A stretch of 64,000 nt of DNA, from the NCBI GenBank assembly GCA_029959085.1, contig JARWIR010000008.1:9424001-9488000 (forward strand), read 5' to 3'. Source of the stretch: Nemophila menziesii. Its lineage: Eukaryota > Streptophyta > Magnoliopsida > Boraginales > Hydrophyllaceae. Every line of letters begins with the position of its first letter. Position 1 is the stretch's first letter. The position numbers were made by a program, and so were the translations under genes. Shown piece by piece: positions 33,101 to 47,252 of this stretch. The notes under the pieces are model-generated. The model was given only the letters and a program-made list of their open reading frames with translations. It searched no databases and was not told where the DNA came from.

Positions 33101-33500
33101 CAAGATTCTAATTCCTTCCTCATCGTCTAAATATTCTCACCAAGTGTTCTTCCTTCTTTTGCTTACTTTGTTTCCACCAAACCCTTGAAGCTCTCGTGAT
33201 GACACCAAGCCGCTTCGAAATGGAAACACTTACTCCCACCCTGACGTGCCGGAGGTGCGCCTAAAGAAATCACAATAGGTACATGATCGGAGTGCTATCT
33301 AGGAAGATGTGTGACCTTGGTATCCCCGAATATCTTATACTAGTGTTGATTACCATAAACTCTATCTAAATACTTCATGATACGCAATGCCCGAATTTCA
33401 TGAGTCGCTCCACGTGAATCTAAGACCTACAAAACCCAAGTCCTCTAATCCACATTGGTCCCTCCATCTAATACTGAATGGTTCAACATTGTTATTAACG
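30172..33500 (-). pseudogene. LINE-3 ORF2 relic, RT core deleted, split by a TIR element
   Basis: Decayed plant LINE on the minus strand, 5'-truncated near 33500. In coding order: endonuclease tail with CGLEDLGFVGLRFTW and SDHVPIVI (about 33460-33280); linker with KLNTEYENILEQEKTFWIQRS (about 33020-32910); early RT with FRPISLINVSYKI (about 32445-32400) ending in DNIVL; then a jump past the catalytic FADD region to FFRDAGLTYSKEKYM (about 32190) and the RT tail KWEGNTFSLAGRITLAQS and GGLGL; zinc-ribbon region IWKLKCPLRIRDLLWR and CPWCGEGEE (about 31225-31080). Multiple frame changes. The last frame continues beyond the TIR element at 30434-30903 to a stop near 30172. Not functional. Confidence 0.8.
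30434..30903. mobile_element. GCCTAGGCG-type TIR element, copy 1
   Basis: 470 bp, TIRs of 17 bp CTATGYTGTAGATCTCA with one mismatch. The flanking 8-bp copies GCTGCTGC (30426-30433, 30904-30911) lie in a CAG/CTG repeat. The interior is rich in GCCTAGGCGC words at both ends with an AT-rich centre. No coding region. A related copy is at 55789-56283. Superfamily hAT-like by duplication length. Confidence 0.8.
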
Positions 33501-33867
33501 TATCATATTATGTCATTCACCCCATCTTTTAATTTTTTATAAATTAATTATAATAATTATCTATCTAATTTGTTTTATATTTATTATATGATAATTAATA
33601 ATTATAATCTTAGAGAATAACCACGATTTCAATAATATCAATAATATAAAAATAATATAATTTAGAACAAAAAATAATATCAATAATATAAAAATAAACT
33701 TCTCATTTGTCAAGAGAAAAAAAAGATAAGCATCATAGGCCAAAGATATCGGTTACTTTGTTGGGAAAAATAATATTTCTTTTTTATTTTTTGGGTCGAG
33801 AAGAGATTTGTCACCATACAAAATGGAAACCCTTTTTGTTTTCTGATAGCAACAGAAATCTAAAAGT
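33501..33867. other. AT-rich intergenic DNA and BPC promoter region
   Basis: No gene. 33540-33715 is dominated by AATAATATAA words. The BPC promoter must lie here, upstream of the pyrimidine tract at 33868. I see no single convincing TATA box. Confidence 0.4.
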
Positions 33868-33920
33868 TCCTCTCTCCTCTCTCCTCTCTCCTCTCTCTTT
33901 CAAGTTTCTCTCTCTCCTGG
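33868..33920 (+). promoter_or_regulatory. CT-repeat (GAGA-type) tract in the BPC leader
   Basis: CCTCTCTCCTCTCTCC repeated, followed by TTTCTCTCTCTCC. On the other strand it is GAGA/GGAGAG, the kind of (GA)n element that BBR/BPC proteins bind. It lies in the probable first exon of a BPC gene, so autoregulation is possible; that is an inference. Confidence 0.6.
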
Positions 33921-33953
33921 AGGAAAAACCCTAAAAGAGCTGTTTACTAACAA

Positions 33954-34642
33954 GTGAGTCTCTCTCTAGAAAAAATCTGGGCCCTTTTACTTATCTATTT
34001 GTTTATTTAGTGGGCACTATTTCGTCTTCTCTTTCTCTCTCTGGATAATAATATATACATGAATTATATATCTTTTCTCTATATTGTCATTTTACATTTT
34101 GATCTATTTTAAGCGGTTGCCAGAATTGTCGATGATAGATCTGTTCTAAATGCCCTATTTTTTGTTCAGATTTGTCTTCAAAACCCTATTGTTTTTAACT
34201 AAATGCTAAATCTAATTTCTGGCTTAGCCAAAAAAATAAAAAATCTATTTTTTAGATTTCTGAGGTTTAGAATTTTTGTTTGTTCATAATTTTAATGATT
34301 TGATTGATTGGATCTCCTAATTTATTTGTTTAATATTTACCATGTTTGTGCTATTGTTCTGATCGATTGAAAATTTTAAACTTTAGGCTTTTTGATAACA
34401 CTTGTTAACCATTTTATTCAATCATATCGCATTTCGGTCTTGATAGTTTTATTTAATGTTATTTAGCATACACTGTTGTGATAAAATGGTAATGCAAGAA
34501 GCTATATTGTATATCCTATTGTACTATGAAATGTGTCAGTCTCATTTGAGGAAATTCGAATATAAATGGTTAATTTGCATTATAGTTAGATATTATTGTC
34601 AAGGATTTAATACATTAAGTGTTGTTTGGTTGTAATGTGTAG
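33954..34642 (+). other. Predicted 5'-UTR intron of the BPC gene
   Basis: Donor CAA|GTGAGTC at 33954 and acceptor AATGTGTAG|TTTG ending at 34642, only 6 nt before the start codon. The 689-bp interval is T-rich, as plant introns are, and has no long frame. It explains the distance between the leader and the ATG. Prediction from sequence alone. Confidence 0.65.
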
Positions 34643-34648
34643 TTTGAA

Positions 34649-35431
34649 ATGGATGATAAGGGATTGAACATGAGGAACTGGGGTGGATATTACGAAGCTT
34701 CACTCAAATCACACCTGGGTCTTCAACTTATGTCTTCTGTAGTGGATCGAGATACTACAAAGTCTTTCTTAACAGGTCGTGAAGAGCCATCACCACTAAT
34801 GGTAGCTTCTAATGGAGTTTTCAATTCTCGAAATCGCATGGTATCAAACCCGCCAGATCATCTAGATTTCGTGCGAAATAATTGGATTAATCATCCAGAA
34901 AAATTCAATATCTATCCAGGGAATCCTTACAATGCGATACTCGCAGAAACTTCTGCTAATAATTCCTCTATGCAAATGATTCAACAGCCTAATTTGCTTA
35001 ACATGAATGTGAATGTTGAGGACAAACCAAGTCCAGTGAAGAAAAGGAAACCGAATGGTACAAATATTGTTCAAGTTCAACGTGCTAAAGTAGCGAAAAA
35101 GAGTATGGAAATGGTAATAAATGGGATTGAAATGGATATTTCCGGTATTCCGATACCTGTTTGTTCTTGTACGGGGGTCCCACAACAATGTTATAGATGG
35201 GGATGTGGTGGTTGGCAATCAGCTTGTTGTACTACGAGTGTTAATATGTATCCTTTACCTATGAATCCTAAGAGAAGTGGGGCCAGAATTGCTGGAAGAA
35301 AGATGAGTCAAGGTGCTTTTAAGAAAGTGTTGGAGAAGCTTGCTTTAGAAGGTGTTGACTTTAGTCAACCAATTGATTTGAAGACTCATTGGGCTAAACA
35401 TGGTACTAATAAGTTTGTGACAATCAGGTAA
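34649..35431 (+). CDS. BPC1: Class I BASIC PENTACYSTEINE (BBR/BPC) transcription factor
   Basis: Nuclear GAGA-repeat-binding regulator of plant development; the family recruits repressive complexes to target genes. 260 residues in a single coding exon, against about 280 for Arabidopsis BPC1-3. N-terminus MDDKGLNMRNWGGYYE and LGLQLMSSVVDRDT match class I, whose start region dimerises. A short basic region follows (KKRKPNGT, RAKVAKK, about 131-155); it lacks the longer Lys/Pro-rich stretch of class I relatives, which accounts for much of the shorter length. The C-terminal DNA-binding domain has the five-cysteine signature beginning VCSCTGVPQQCYRWGCGG at residue 171 and ending ACCTT, then GRKMSQGAFKKVLEKL, and closes WAKHGTNKFVTIR at 248-260. 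All key cysteines are present. The symbol marks the subclass, not proven orthology to BPC1. Confidence 0.95.
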   Translation: MDDKGLNMRNWGGYYEASLKSHLGLQLMSSVVDRDTTKSFLTGREEPSPLMVASNGVFNSRNRMVSNPPDHLDFVRNNWINHPEKFNIYPGNPYNAILAETSANNSSMQMIQQPNLLNMNVNVEDKPSPVKKRKPNGTNIVQVQRAKVAKKSMEMVINGIEMDISGIPIPVCSCTGVPQQCYRWGCGGWQSACCTTSVNMYPLPMNPKRSGARIAGRKMSQGAFKKVLEKLALEGVDFSQPIDLKTHWAKHGTNKFVTIR

Positions 35432-36820
35432 TTAATTATGTTATTGTTATATCTTTGTTGTAGCCTTTTGCATAGGCTTGTTTCGTACATGAAGTTTTGC
35501 GGGATGATGTATTTCTTTCGAATTTTTCGGAAACAATTGTTTTTATCATCTTTTTTGTATGTTTCAACTGTTGAAGCAGCGATATTATTATCTGGATTTT
35601 AATGTGGTATTTTTGAACTTATCTTGTGACTGAATGGTTAAGTGGATAATTTTGTGAAATGGGTTTGTTTGCATTTGAGTGATTTGGTTTTATTTTTGCA
35701 AATTCTTAACTTTCTCTAGTTCTTTCTAGAGAGAAGTTTTGAACCCCTAGATCTTTATTGCTATGGATGGTATAGATTTTGGAATGTGTTGCTCTTTTAG
35801 GAGTTTTTTATGTATACGTAAATATGGAAACATGTTTTGTTGCTAGAATTTAACTAGAGAATTTACCTAAGTGAAAGGCTATGTTTTCCCAAAAGAAGAA
35901 AAGAGTATAATTATCTTAAGTTAAAGTCACGATTTCAAATTTAGCCAGCCTAGCTCCATTACAAAACTCTTAGATCTATCTTGTTACCTTTGAAGATCTT
36001 TTCTTTGTGCATTCTCTACCAATACAAAAGCCTTAACACTTCATTTTCTCGTAACACTTTTGATACCCTCACAAATATACCACTCTTCCTTCTACTCATC
36101 AAAACTCTACTTTTACCATGACCACTACTACGTTTATCACTATTACCACATCTACTACTATTTTGACTTAGAATGTTAGGATATCTATTGCTACCTCAAT
36201 ATTAGGGTCATGCATCACTATAATAAGTTTGGAAGGTATGCCCTTAAGTCCATTCCTCACTAGTTACCTTGTCTTTTAAATAGTGAAGAAGATCACTATT
36301 TTGTGCTTATCAACCAAAGTTGGTCACTTTGATGAACGTGGTGAAGATAACATTATTGCAAAAGAGTACAACCTTCATTTCTTCTTCTAGGTTCACTTTT
36401 ATGGAATTCCTTTTAACATGATGGTTGGTGAATTTGCATATGGAAGATTTGTTCTCGTTTTGGTGAGGTAGAGCAGTTTGATTCCACTGTGTAAGTTTTT
36501 GAGAATTCGTATTAATGGCATACCAATAGACCAATCATTAGTGGAGTCTTCTTTCCTAAAACCCTTCAACATGGGTTAGTCTCAAATTAATAAAGCTTAG
36601 TGAATTCTTCTGTAAAAGTGGTTCGGTATTCCACTGCTCGGTGACTGCTCTACTAAAGATAAGGAAAATTATCTTTGTTGGTTTGTACGATATTGTCAAC
36701 CTTTGTGTTGAATCACAAATCGTAGTCCTAATTTCAAGAAGTTAGTCAAAATCTTAAAAAAAATGTTTAACCTTAAAAGTCCTTCGTAAATATATCAACC
36801 ATTGTGTTTAAACATCTCAA
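35432..36820. other. BPC 3' region and gene-less stretch
   Basis: The first few hundred bases (T-rich, with TTGTATG and AATGTGG words) are the likely 3' UTR and terminator of BPC. Beyond about 35900 I see no gene, only frames broken by stops. Confidence 0.4.
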
Positions 36821-37165
36821 AATATGACAAAAAAGAGAAAAAAGGGTCCTTACACAATTTTTTGATCTTTGAAACATTCGAAACATTCGAAACAGTATTG
36901 TCAATATGACAAAAAAGGGAAAAAAGGGTCTTTACTCGATTCTTTGATCTTTGAAACATTCGAAACAGTATGTCAAGCCTGTCTGGACACATATAATGAC
37001 TCATTATTTTTTCAGATAATTCCAAGATTATCAGAGTAAATAGCTTTACTTAATCCAAGTAATTTTGATGTCAAGTCTGTCTGGACACATATAATGACTC
37101 ATTATTTTTCCAGATAATTCCAAGATTATCGGAGTAAATAGCTTTAAATCCAAGTAATTTTGATA
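36821..37165. repeat. Two adjacent tandem duplications
   Basis: Unit A, AATATGACAAAAAAG..GAAACATTCGAAACAGTA: 36821-36902 and 36903-36970. Unit B, TGTCAAGYCTGTCTGGACACA..AAGTAATTTTGA: 36971-37068 and 37069-37165. The copies differ by only a few bases, so both duplications are recent. Confidence 0.85.
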
Positions 37166-39509
<2,344 letters not shown>

Positions 39510-40196
39510 AATATAGGCTAGATCTAAGTGATGTGTTAAGATTGATGTAAGAGGCAAATAATTAAACCCTAAGCATGTTAATCCAATAATTGGAGATACC
39601 ACTATTCAAACACCTAGCATGAAATATATATGAGATAAGCCAAATATCTATGATAAAACAATATATCTCATACATATAACATACAAGAAAGTAAAAAGTA
39701 AGGGAAGAGAAGCGATATATATATATTTTACAGTGTTACGACTCTCGGAGGTCTAGTTTACATTCTAAGATCTATTTGACCCATAATATTTTGAAATATC
39801 ATCTACTAAAAACATGAGTATCTTCAAGGTGAAAAGATAAATATAGGCTAGATCTAAGTGATGTGCTAAGATAGATGTAAGAGGCAAATAATTAAACCCT
39901 AAGCATGTAAGATCTATAAAAGATAATATCCCATCATTGGAGAGACCATAAATCAAACACCTAGCATGAAATATATATGAGATAAACCAAATAGCTAAGA
40001 TGAAACAATATATCTCACACAGATAGCGTACAAGAAAGTAAAAGAGTAGAGGAAGAGAAGCGATATATACATTTTACAGTGTTACGACTCTCAGAGGTCT
40101 AGTCTACATTCTAAGATCTATTTAACCCATAGGATTTTGGAAGATCATATACTAAGAACATGAGTATCTTCAACCAAGGTGAGAACATAAATATGT
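39510..40196. repeat. Tandem duplication, units of about 330 and 357 bp
   Basis: Unit 1 39510-39839 and unit 2 39840-40196 both run from ATATAGGCTAGATCTAAGTG to ACATGAGTATCTTCAA. They share AGAGGCAAATAATTAAACCC, AGAGAAGCGATATATA and TTTTACAGTGTTACGACTCTC. Roughly 88-90 percent alike by eye. No coding content. Confidence 0.85.
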
Positions 40197-40726
40197 AAAA
40201 ACACTTCGAAAAACCATTCTAAACAACCTCTTGTGTTATCACACCACAAGAAAACCAAGTATTCACACAATACTCGAGTTCTTTTCTATCTCACAAGGAA
40301 AACTCATACCTCATATTGAAGTAATTAATACACTCAATAGAATCTAACATTAGATGGAACTTCTTGCTATCCCTTCTCCCTTAACAACACATAATATCAT
40401 TAAAGTCACCACTCCAGTATTAAGCATAATCACCCACTACCACTCTCCATCTATTTAAAATCTCCCACTACTCAACTCTCACGTTTTTCTCATTATTAGC
40501 ATATGCAAAGTGTAGTAGAACATCTTATCACTACAACCTTCTTTAACTTCACACAAAATTGCTTGGTGGCACATTTCTATGCATTTCTCTTGCTCCACCT
40601 CATAATTCCAATTTATACAAATTTGACCTAGTTGAATGCCACCTAATCATATTATGCTTACAAAATTCACTATTTATAGATAATACCATATTTGTTTCAA
40701 TTAGTCCTATAATATCGACCTTATTA
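40197..40726. other. Gene-less stretch
   Basis: No gene or element recognised. Confidence 0.35.
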
Positions 40727-40975
40727 CTCCTTCCATCTCCAAAAGATTGTCACTTACACTAAAATAGTTGTCTACAAAAGATTGTCACTTTAAAAAATCA
40801 AGACACTTTTTCATTATTTATACCACTTTTACCCCTAATTAAATATTATAATTTATGTTCCTAATGAATACTCAATACATCAATATACTTTATGGAGAAT
40901 ATTTCGGTAATACACATGAATAACAAATGAGATTTCTTAGTTTGTGTGCAAAAGCAAATGTGACAACCTTTTGCA
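40727..40975. mobile_element. Eroded Stowaway-like MITE
   Basis: Starts ACTCCTTCCATCTCCAAAAGATTGTCACTT and has the interior AAGACACTTTTTCATTATTTATACC and AATACATCAATATACTTTATG shared with the MITEs at 25265-25779. The right end (GTGACAACCTTTTGCAAC) is only partly recognisable as the inverse terminus. Confidence 0.6.
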
Positions 40976-41327
40976 ACTTCTTGTTGCTTAAAGGCCTTAT
41001 TAAGGTCTTCCAAACTTCAAGTAGATATGATCACTTATCAAGATAAACTTTTGATCTCGCACCTTGATTAGAACTTAAGAACATAGTTATTGCACTCTCT
41101 GAGCTATCATTAACATCTTCAAGAGAAATAAAACTATTACTCAACACATGACCTTCATTTCTACTAACATGAACACTATGAGCTTCTCGTTTCCTTCTTT
41201 ACACTCTATCCTTTTTAGGAAACATTTTCCTTTTTTTGTCATAGCCTATTCCCTTTTTACTTATTTTATCCTCCACATTAGCATCCACATTCACTTTATA
41301 CTTCCAAAATTTCTTTGGCCCATTACA
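40976..41327. other. Gene-less stretch
   Basis: No gene recognised. It may be the decayed continuation of the LINE relic that reads leftward from 41720. Confidence 0.3.
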
Positions 41328-41720
41328 CTAAACTGCATTATGACCAATAGTCTTGCAAACACTGCATTTGTGTTGCATCCACTCATATACCACTTCAATA
41401 TCATGACATACATCCTCATCTAGATAAACATTGAATTTTTGAATCAAGTACATGGACACATAAACTTCGATACACACCCTAACATAATCTTGATCTAGAC
41501 CCAGTAACAGATTCCACACAAATAACACTAATTACTAACCCAAACATTAGTGTGTTATAATTTTAAATAACCTCCCTAATCTTCAGACAAAGAGGAAACC
41601 TCCTAAGATATATTTTCTCAAGAATCATTCTAGGAATCCACTTTCTCAACAACATTATCTTGCCTCGAGAATTCCAAAACTTGTTCAAGAACTTTATCGC
41701 AAGATTTTCCACTCTGTAAT
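41328..41720 (-). pseudogene. LINE ORF1 (DUF4283/CCHC-type) relic
   Basis: Minus strand. FWNSRGKIMLLRKWIP then LEKIYLRRFPLCLKI (about 41690-41570) fits the DUF4283 pattern of plant LINE ORF1. After a stop and a frame change, RVCIEVYVSMYL and VYEWMQHKCSVCKTIGHN (41480-41330) fit the following segment up to the first part of a CCHC_4 knuckle. It is followed by a stop and no recognisable ORF2, so this is an isolated relic. Confidence 0.6.
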
Positions 41721-43889
41721 TGGAATATTTACATGTTTACATATGTGGATTTTATGTCAACTTTTCCACGGACCTACCATTGAATACTCACTATAATATT
41801 AATCATGTAGAATGGAGATGTCTCGCCAAAAGATTGGGCAATTCGATAATTCTTCCATACTTATGCTCTTCATCAATCACTCTTTTAGGTGGTTTAACCA
41901 TTATTTTACCACCTTTATGTTTAGGAGGGTAGAAATTAAGCTCAAGATCACACTTAATTTTATTAGCAGACAAATTATCCACTTCTTCACTTTCTTAGTT
42001 AAACAATAACCACCCAACTCATTAATATAAATCAAAGAAGTAAACCCCCTATTAGAATCACTTTCAATATGTATAGAGTAACTTTCACTAGTCCTCCCTT
42101 TCCAATATTGAATTTACTATCCTTATATTCCATGCTATTAGGATAATTATTGGAGGAGTTCAAAGCCTCACACAAGTTTTGTCCATTTCCTCCTACTTTT
42201 CTCAAATTATAAGCATGAGAGCTACCAATATCCAACTCATGAGAATTTATTCCTTCTAGACAAACCTTTCTCAAATTCACCATAAAATCACATCATATTT
42301 TTCAATCTACTCATATTATTAGCAAAATTGACCAAAATATCAAATCTAATAGAGATATTATACCCCATATTCATATACTATATACTTTAAATAAACTTAA
42401 CAATTGTAGACACCAATTTGTATTATACAAACATAAAATGCTTTCTAAACTAATGAGAACTCCTTACCCATACGAGGTGTACAAGGAGCACTCCTAATCA
42501 CATTATTTACCGCATTTCCAACTGAATGACAATATATATTGTCTTTACTGAAGACGATATTATTACAAGAAGGAAGGTGGTAACACAAGACCCATATACG
42601 AAAAAGAAGGAGTAAATCAGGTTGAGAAATGAGGGAGAAAAACAAAATCTAAGAACCCTATAAAGATACACTGAAGTAACAAATACGAGAGATGTTAACA
42701 TATAAAATTGGATTAGAATGAAAGATCCAATATAGATTATGAAAAACAGAAAGCGATTAGATTTGGAAAAAAATTATTAATGCTAAAATTTAGGTTGAAA
42801 GATATTAATGGTTAGAAGATCCTGAAAATGTGGCAACACTTTTCAAGCGAGAGATTAATTCAGCCAATGAAAATACAATGCAGATACGAGTAACAATTTA
42901 TGGCTGCAAAGTTAATCAAATTTTCCATTAATGCATTAAAATCAAGGGGATAAATGACTAAAACTGGAAAGATATGAATAGTTAAAATGTATTGAGAAGG
43001 TTACTAAAATATTGTAGAAATAGAAAAGGATAAACAGAGGACGGTGGCGACGCAAATGGATAATGACGAAATACAATGGAGGAGGAATGAGTTTGCTAAA
43101 AAAACAAAAGAGAAAGTAGAGAGAAGGAAAAAAAATACTAATCGTGTCATGCATATTAATGTCTATTATTACAAAATCCAAAGTGCTCCTACCGATCTTG
43201 TGGTAACTTTAAACGATCTTGTGTGTCATAATGGTACTATCTTGCCTACTAGTAATCATATGGAAAATGTGAGTGGATCTGCTGAGGATCATACTAAACC
43301 TATATTTTCTAGAGATTTGATTGACTATGTTATAAAATTAATATATGAGAGATCTAATTATTCTCTCGAACTATCTCATAAAACGTTAATAAATGAAGCT
43401 CTTGATCCTTTTAAATTATGGTACTTGTTCAATTTTCTAAAGTTTTATAGATAAGTATTGATCAAAGTATTGGTGAAGTATTGAGCATGTCTACTTCAAT
43501 CTATAGTTCCTCTCCTTTTGATATTCCTGCTTACTGATAGAGTTTCGAGCCCTACATTCTTTCCTAAGGTTAATGTCTATCATTGATTCAGTCTTTTATT
43601 GTAAAAAAAAAATCTTTGACCTGATAGCTAGTGTTCATCTTGAAAAAATACATCTGAGTAAATATATCTTGCAATTCATTTTAAATTAGTAGTACTTAAG
43701 TGTTAAACCTTTTCACACACCCCTCTAGGTATATTAGTTGTACATGCGAGAGGAAAGGAGGCTTACCTAATTCTATTTATTAAATATGTAGACGAAGAAT
43801 GAGTACTACAATTATGTTGTGATAACCAAATGGGTTGGAGATACGAGTAAAGGTACAAAGAAAATATTTTTGTGTACGAAATTAGGAAC
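41721..43889. other. Gene-less stretch with one unexplained frame
   Basis: A plus frame at 43044-43454 (136 codons: MATQMDNDEIQWRRNE, later NDLVCHNGTILPTSNHM) is the longest open piece. It has no match I can name and no clear promoter context; it may be a transposon scrap. The rest shows nothing. Confidence 0.3.
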
Positions 43890-46270
43890 TTGAAATCAAA
43901 ATAAGGTCTCTAAACAAAGTTTATATTCTCATATGTTAAAGCTATCAAAAAAATTTAATTTGGATATTGAGAAAACTGAGATAAATCTTCATGGAGATGT
44001 GAGTGATACCATATAATTGAGGATATTGGAGTGTTACGTAAGTAAGCAACATGCTTAGGAAATACAAAATGTTGTTATTGTAAACAAAAGGTAAAATATG
44101 GGTGTATATCAAATAAATGATAAATGAACTGAATTGTTTCATAGTATTATGAAGAGTAAGAAAATAAGAAATTGTATTGCTTCAATCGAATTGCCAAATA
44201 GGTCCAACTCAATGTCAAGTGAGCAAGTGTATGGGGCGTTCGTGGATTACTAAAATTCTCTGTTGGATACTAGTGATCTAACAGTGAAAGTTAACAATGA
44301 GATTTTTTACTTGGGGTAATATTTTATCCAAGGAGAAAGGATATCCTCAATTTTCTGACAAATCCTATGAGAAAATTAAAGATGCCATATATCATATCTC
44401 AAGTGATAAAGTACCGGGTCCATATATGTATTTGTCTAAGGTTCTTCAAGAAATCGTGGAATGTGGTAGACACTGGGGATGATTGGAGTGGTTAGGTGAT
44501 TCTTCACCTCTTGATTTCTCCTTAAACAACTCGATCATACCATTATCACACTCATCCCCAATAAAGATAAGCCTACGATGGATTCATTTCACCCTATTTC
44601 ATGTTTCAATGTGGTTTATAAGCCCATTATGATGATTATTGTTGAGCGGTTGGCCCCTAGTTTTGGAAGGTATTGTGGATAGGGTGCAAAAGTACTTTTG
44701 TGTCGGGTAGAGTTATATATGGTAATGTGCATTTGATGCAAGACATTTTACAAGGGTAAAACAACTACAATTACTCTCCACTGTTCACAATTAAGATCGA
44801 CATTCCAAAAAAGTTTATGACTGTATCTCTTGGAGCTTTGTTCGAGAGGTACTTAAGGGTTTAGACATGCAAGAAAAATATATCACATGTATTATGGGTT
44901 GTGGGACAACCTATTCGGTGAACACAAACGCAGACATGAAGTGATTCTTTAAAGGTGCAAAATGCTCACATTTAGGTGATAAACTATCTCCTTACATATT
45001 TATTTTGTGGGTAGAGTATCGTTCTAGGATTATTAAAAGGGGCATATATAAGAACTTCTACTATCATCCTAAATGTGCTAAGTTAAAGATTACACATTTC
45101 GTGTTTTTTGATGATTTGATAATTTATACTAAGGGAGATATTTATTTTGCGGGGATTACAGATGAAGATCTTGATATTAACGAGGAAATATCTCGATTGT
45201 GAAAAGGGAGATACCTTTTGTTATCTTGGTGTTCTACTCAGGGCCTCAATCATGTTGACAAGATATTATAGACCTCTATTTGACAACTTGAGTGGATATA
45301 TTAAGTAATGGAATACTTAGTATTTTTTTTTTGAGAGGTTAGAGCCCATTCGATCGATGCTTCAAAGAGTAATTTATTTTTGGCTATCGATATTTATCTG
45401 ATTCATGTATTGGTGCGCGAACAAATAATTAGCATTTATTGTGGTTTTAATTGAGATGGTAGACCCCTTACCATTTCTTGGAAGGATATTTGTATTCCAA
45501 AGGGAAAGGGGGTTTAGGCTTGAAGTTTTGGGTGGATGGATGGAACAATGCATTACTCATCAAGGTCTTGTGGTGTATAATGGTGAAGAAGAACCTGTTG
45601 TGGATAAAGTGGGTACATGGAGATAATTAAAATAATGGGGATGCTTGTTAATGGAGCATGAAGAAACACGACTTTCCACTGATGAAAGAAATATGGAATT
45701 TAAAAAACGATATCAAGTTGTCTTACGCAATTGAGAAAGATTAAAATCTATAATTTTTTTCCAAAGTGAAGTTGACAATTACAAAAAATTGTCTTACTAA
45801 TATTGATATTTATACTCTAGCAATGACATCTAAATCGCAACAGTATGACACATTGGAGTGATGATGTCAACTCTAGTACAAGTTGACACAAGGATGTCGC
45901 AGAAGATTGGGAGGTTGGTCGAGTAGGCACATGGTACGCGTGGGGTTCGATCGACTAGTTTAACTAGTACTCATGTGAAGTTCCTGGAGCTGACATTTCA
46001 ATTGTGACATGTCACGGCTTGGTCGACGTCAAAGGAAGGTTGGTGTACTACTTGCGTGGTAGCTTGAGAGTGGAGAGGAGATTGGAAAGCGTATTTGAGC
46101 CCATTAATCTATTTCGAAGGCATTCTTCACCAAAACCTTGGGCGGAGATTGTCTAGGATTCGTGTGTCACTTCAAAACACTCGATTATAGATTGAATTGC
46201 TCTTCCATATCGACTTTGCACCTAGGGCTGTTTAGTATACATGGAGTCAGAACCGCTATGTGCATTTTGT
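43890..46270 (+). pseudogene. LINE-4 ORF2 relic
   Basis: Heavily eroded plant LINE on the plus strand. Recognisable pieces in order: the linker before RT (ELFHSIMKSKKIRNCI, about 44130-44175); RT start IKDAIYHISSDKVPGPY (about 44366-44425), then FHPISCFNVVYKPI (about 44590-44630); a degenerate catalytic motif FFDDLIIYTKGD (45105-45140) where LINEs have FADD; the RT tail WKDICIPKGKGGLGLKFW (about 45475-45530); and a trace of the zinc-ribbon/RNase H linker near 46220-46280. Numerous stops and frame changes. No endonuclease, poly(A) or target duplication found. An old copy. Confidence 0.65.
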
Positions 46271-47252
46271 GGATGGATTATTGAGACGTCTTTCCATCGA
46301 TTTTTTAGTGTGACTTCTCGAGAGACATTTGGCGGGACGTGAGGTTTTGACTTAGCATTTTTAGAAAGATGAACATTATACCTAGTGCCCTTAAATAGAT
46401 AAAAAAAACAAAAGGTATGAGCGATTTCGAAGAAGAAGACATGACGTATTACTTTTGTGATTACCATCTATACTATTTGGTAGACTCGAAACAGGTTCTA
46501 TTCACATGACCATTTTTAAGGAAGTTCAAAACTATACATTCTGCTTGATTTTCGTCTTATACTTTCATCTTTTATTTTATTTTTAAGAGATAATAGATTT
46601 ATTTTAAATTTACTTTATTTATACGATTTAAAAGATAACATAATTATTTTTAGCATTTCTCTAGAGTAGTAAATTAATCCTCCAAGTATTTATTCACCCG
46701 ATTAAAAAAAAAACATGAGCATTAGTAATATTTTGCATGACTGATATTCACACATTGTTTCCAAATATAATTTTTTGGAAAATGAAATAAAGATAGACGC
46801 CCCATATTCAGAATCAATACTCGAACAATAAAACCTATATGTTCTTCCACCTAATTGATTTTTTTTTTTTTTTTGTCGATTTTCACCTAATTGATTAAAG
46901 ACAAGTTATGCGCACATTGTTCTGAAATTGAAGAGACAATATAACCTTAATTCACATTTTTCTTATCTCAAATTATTATTCCTCTTCTTGTTTTTCCGAT
47001 GTCAATATAAAGTGGTCAAAATTACAATGATGATGGAAATTCAGTTATTGCTACAAAAAAGAGTATGTTCCATTACTAGTGACATTTAATTTTCTAGTTG
47101 AAAAAACATATCATATGATGAATTAATCCCATCCAAAAATTTAACCACATCAAGAAATATAATATATCAAATGATGTTACTAGGATTATTTCAGAACATG
47201 GATATGTAATTTCGTTCATAAGATTCTTTCTCTTAGAAGATGATCGGTACTC
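46271..47252. other. Gene-less stretch downstream of the ANTH gene
   Basis: No gene. The right end includes the 3' flank of the ANTH gene (minus strand). Confidence 0.4.

Noticed and set aside
34862..35218. 118-codon minus frame across the BPC gene
   Set aside because: Antisense shadow of the conserved BPC coding exon.
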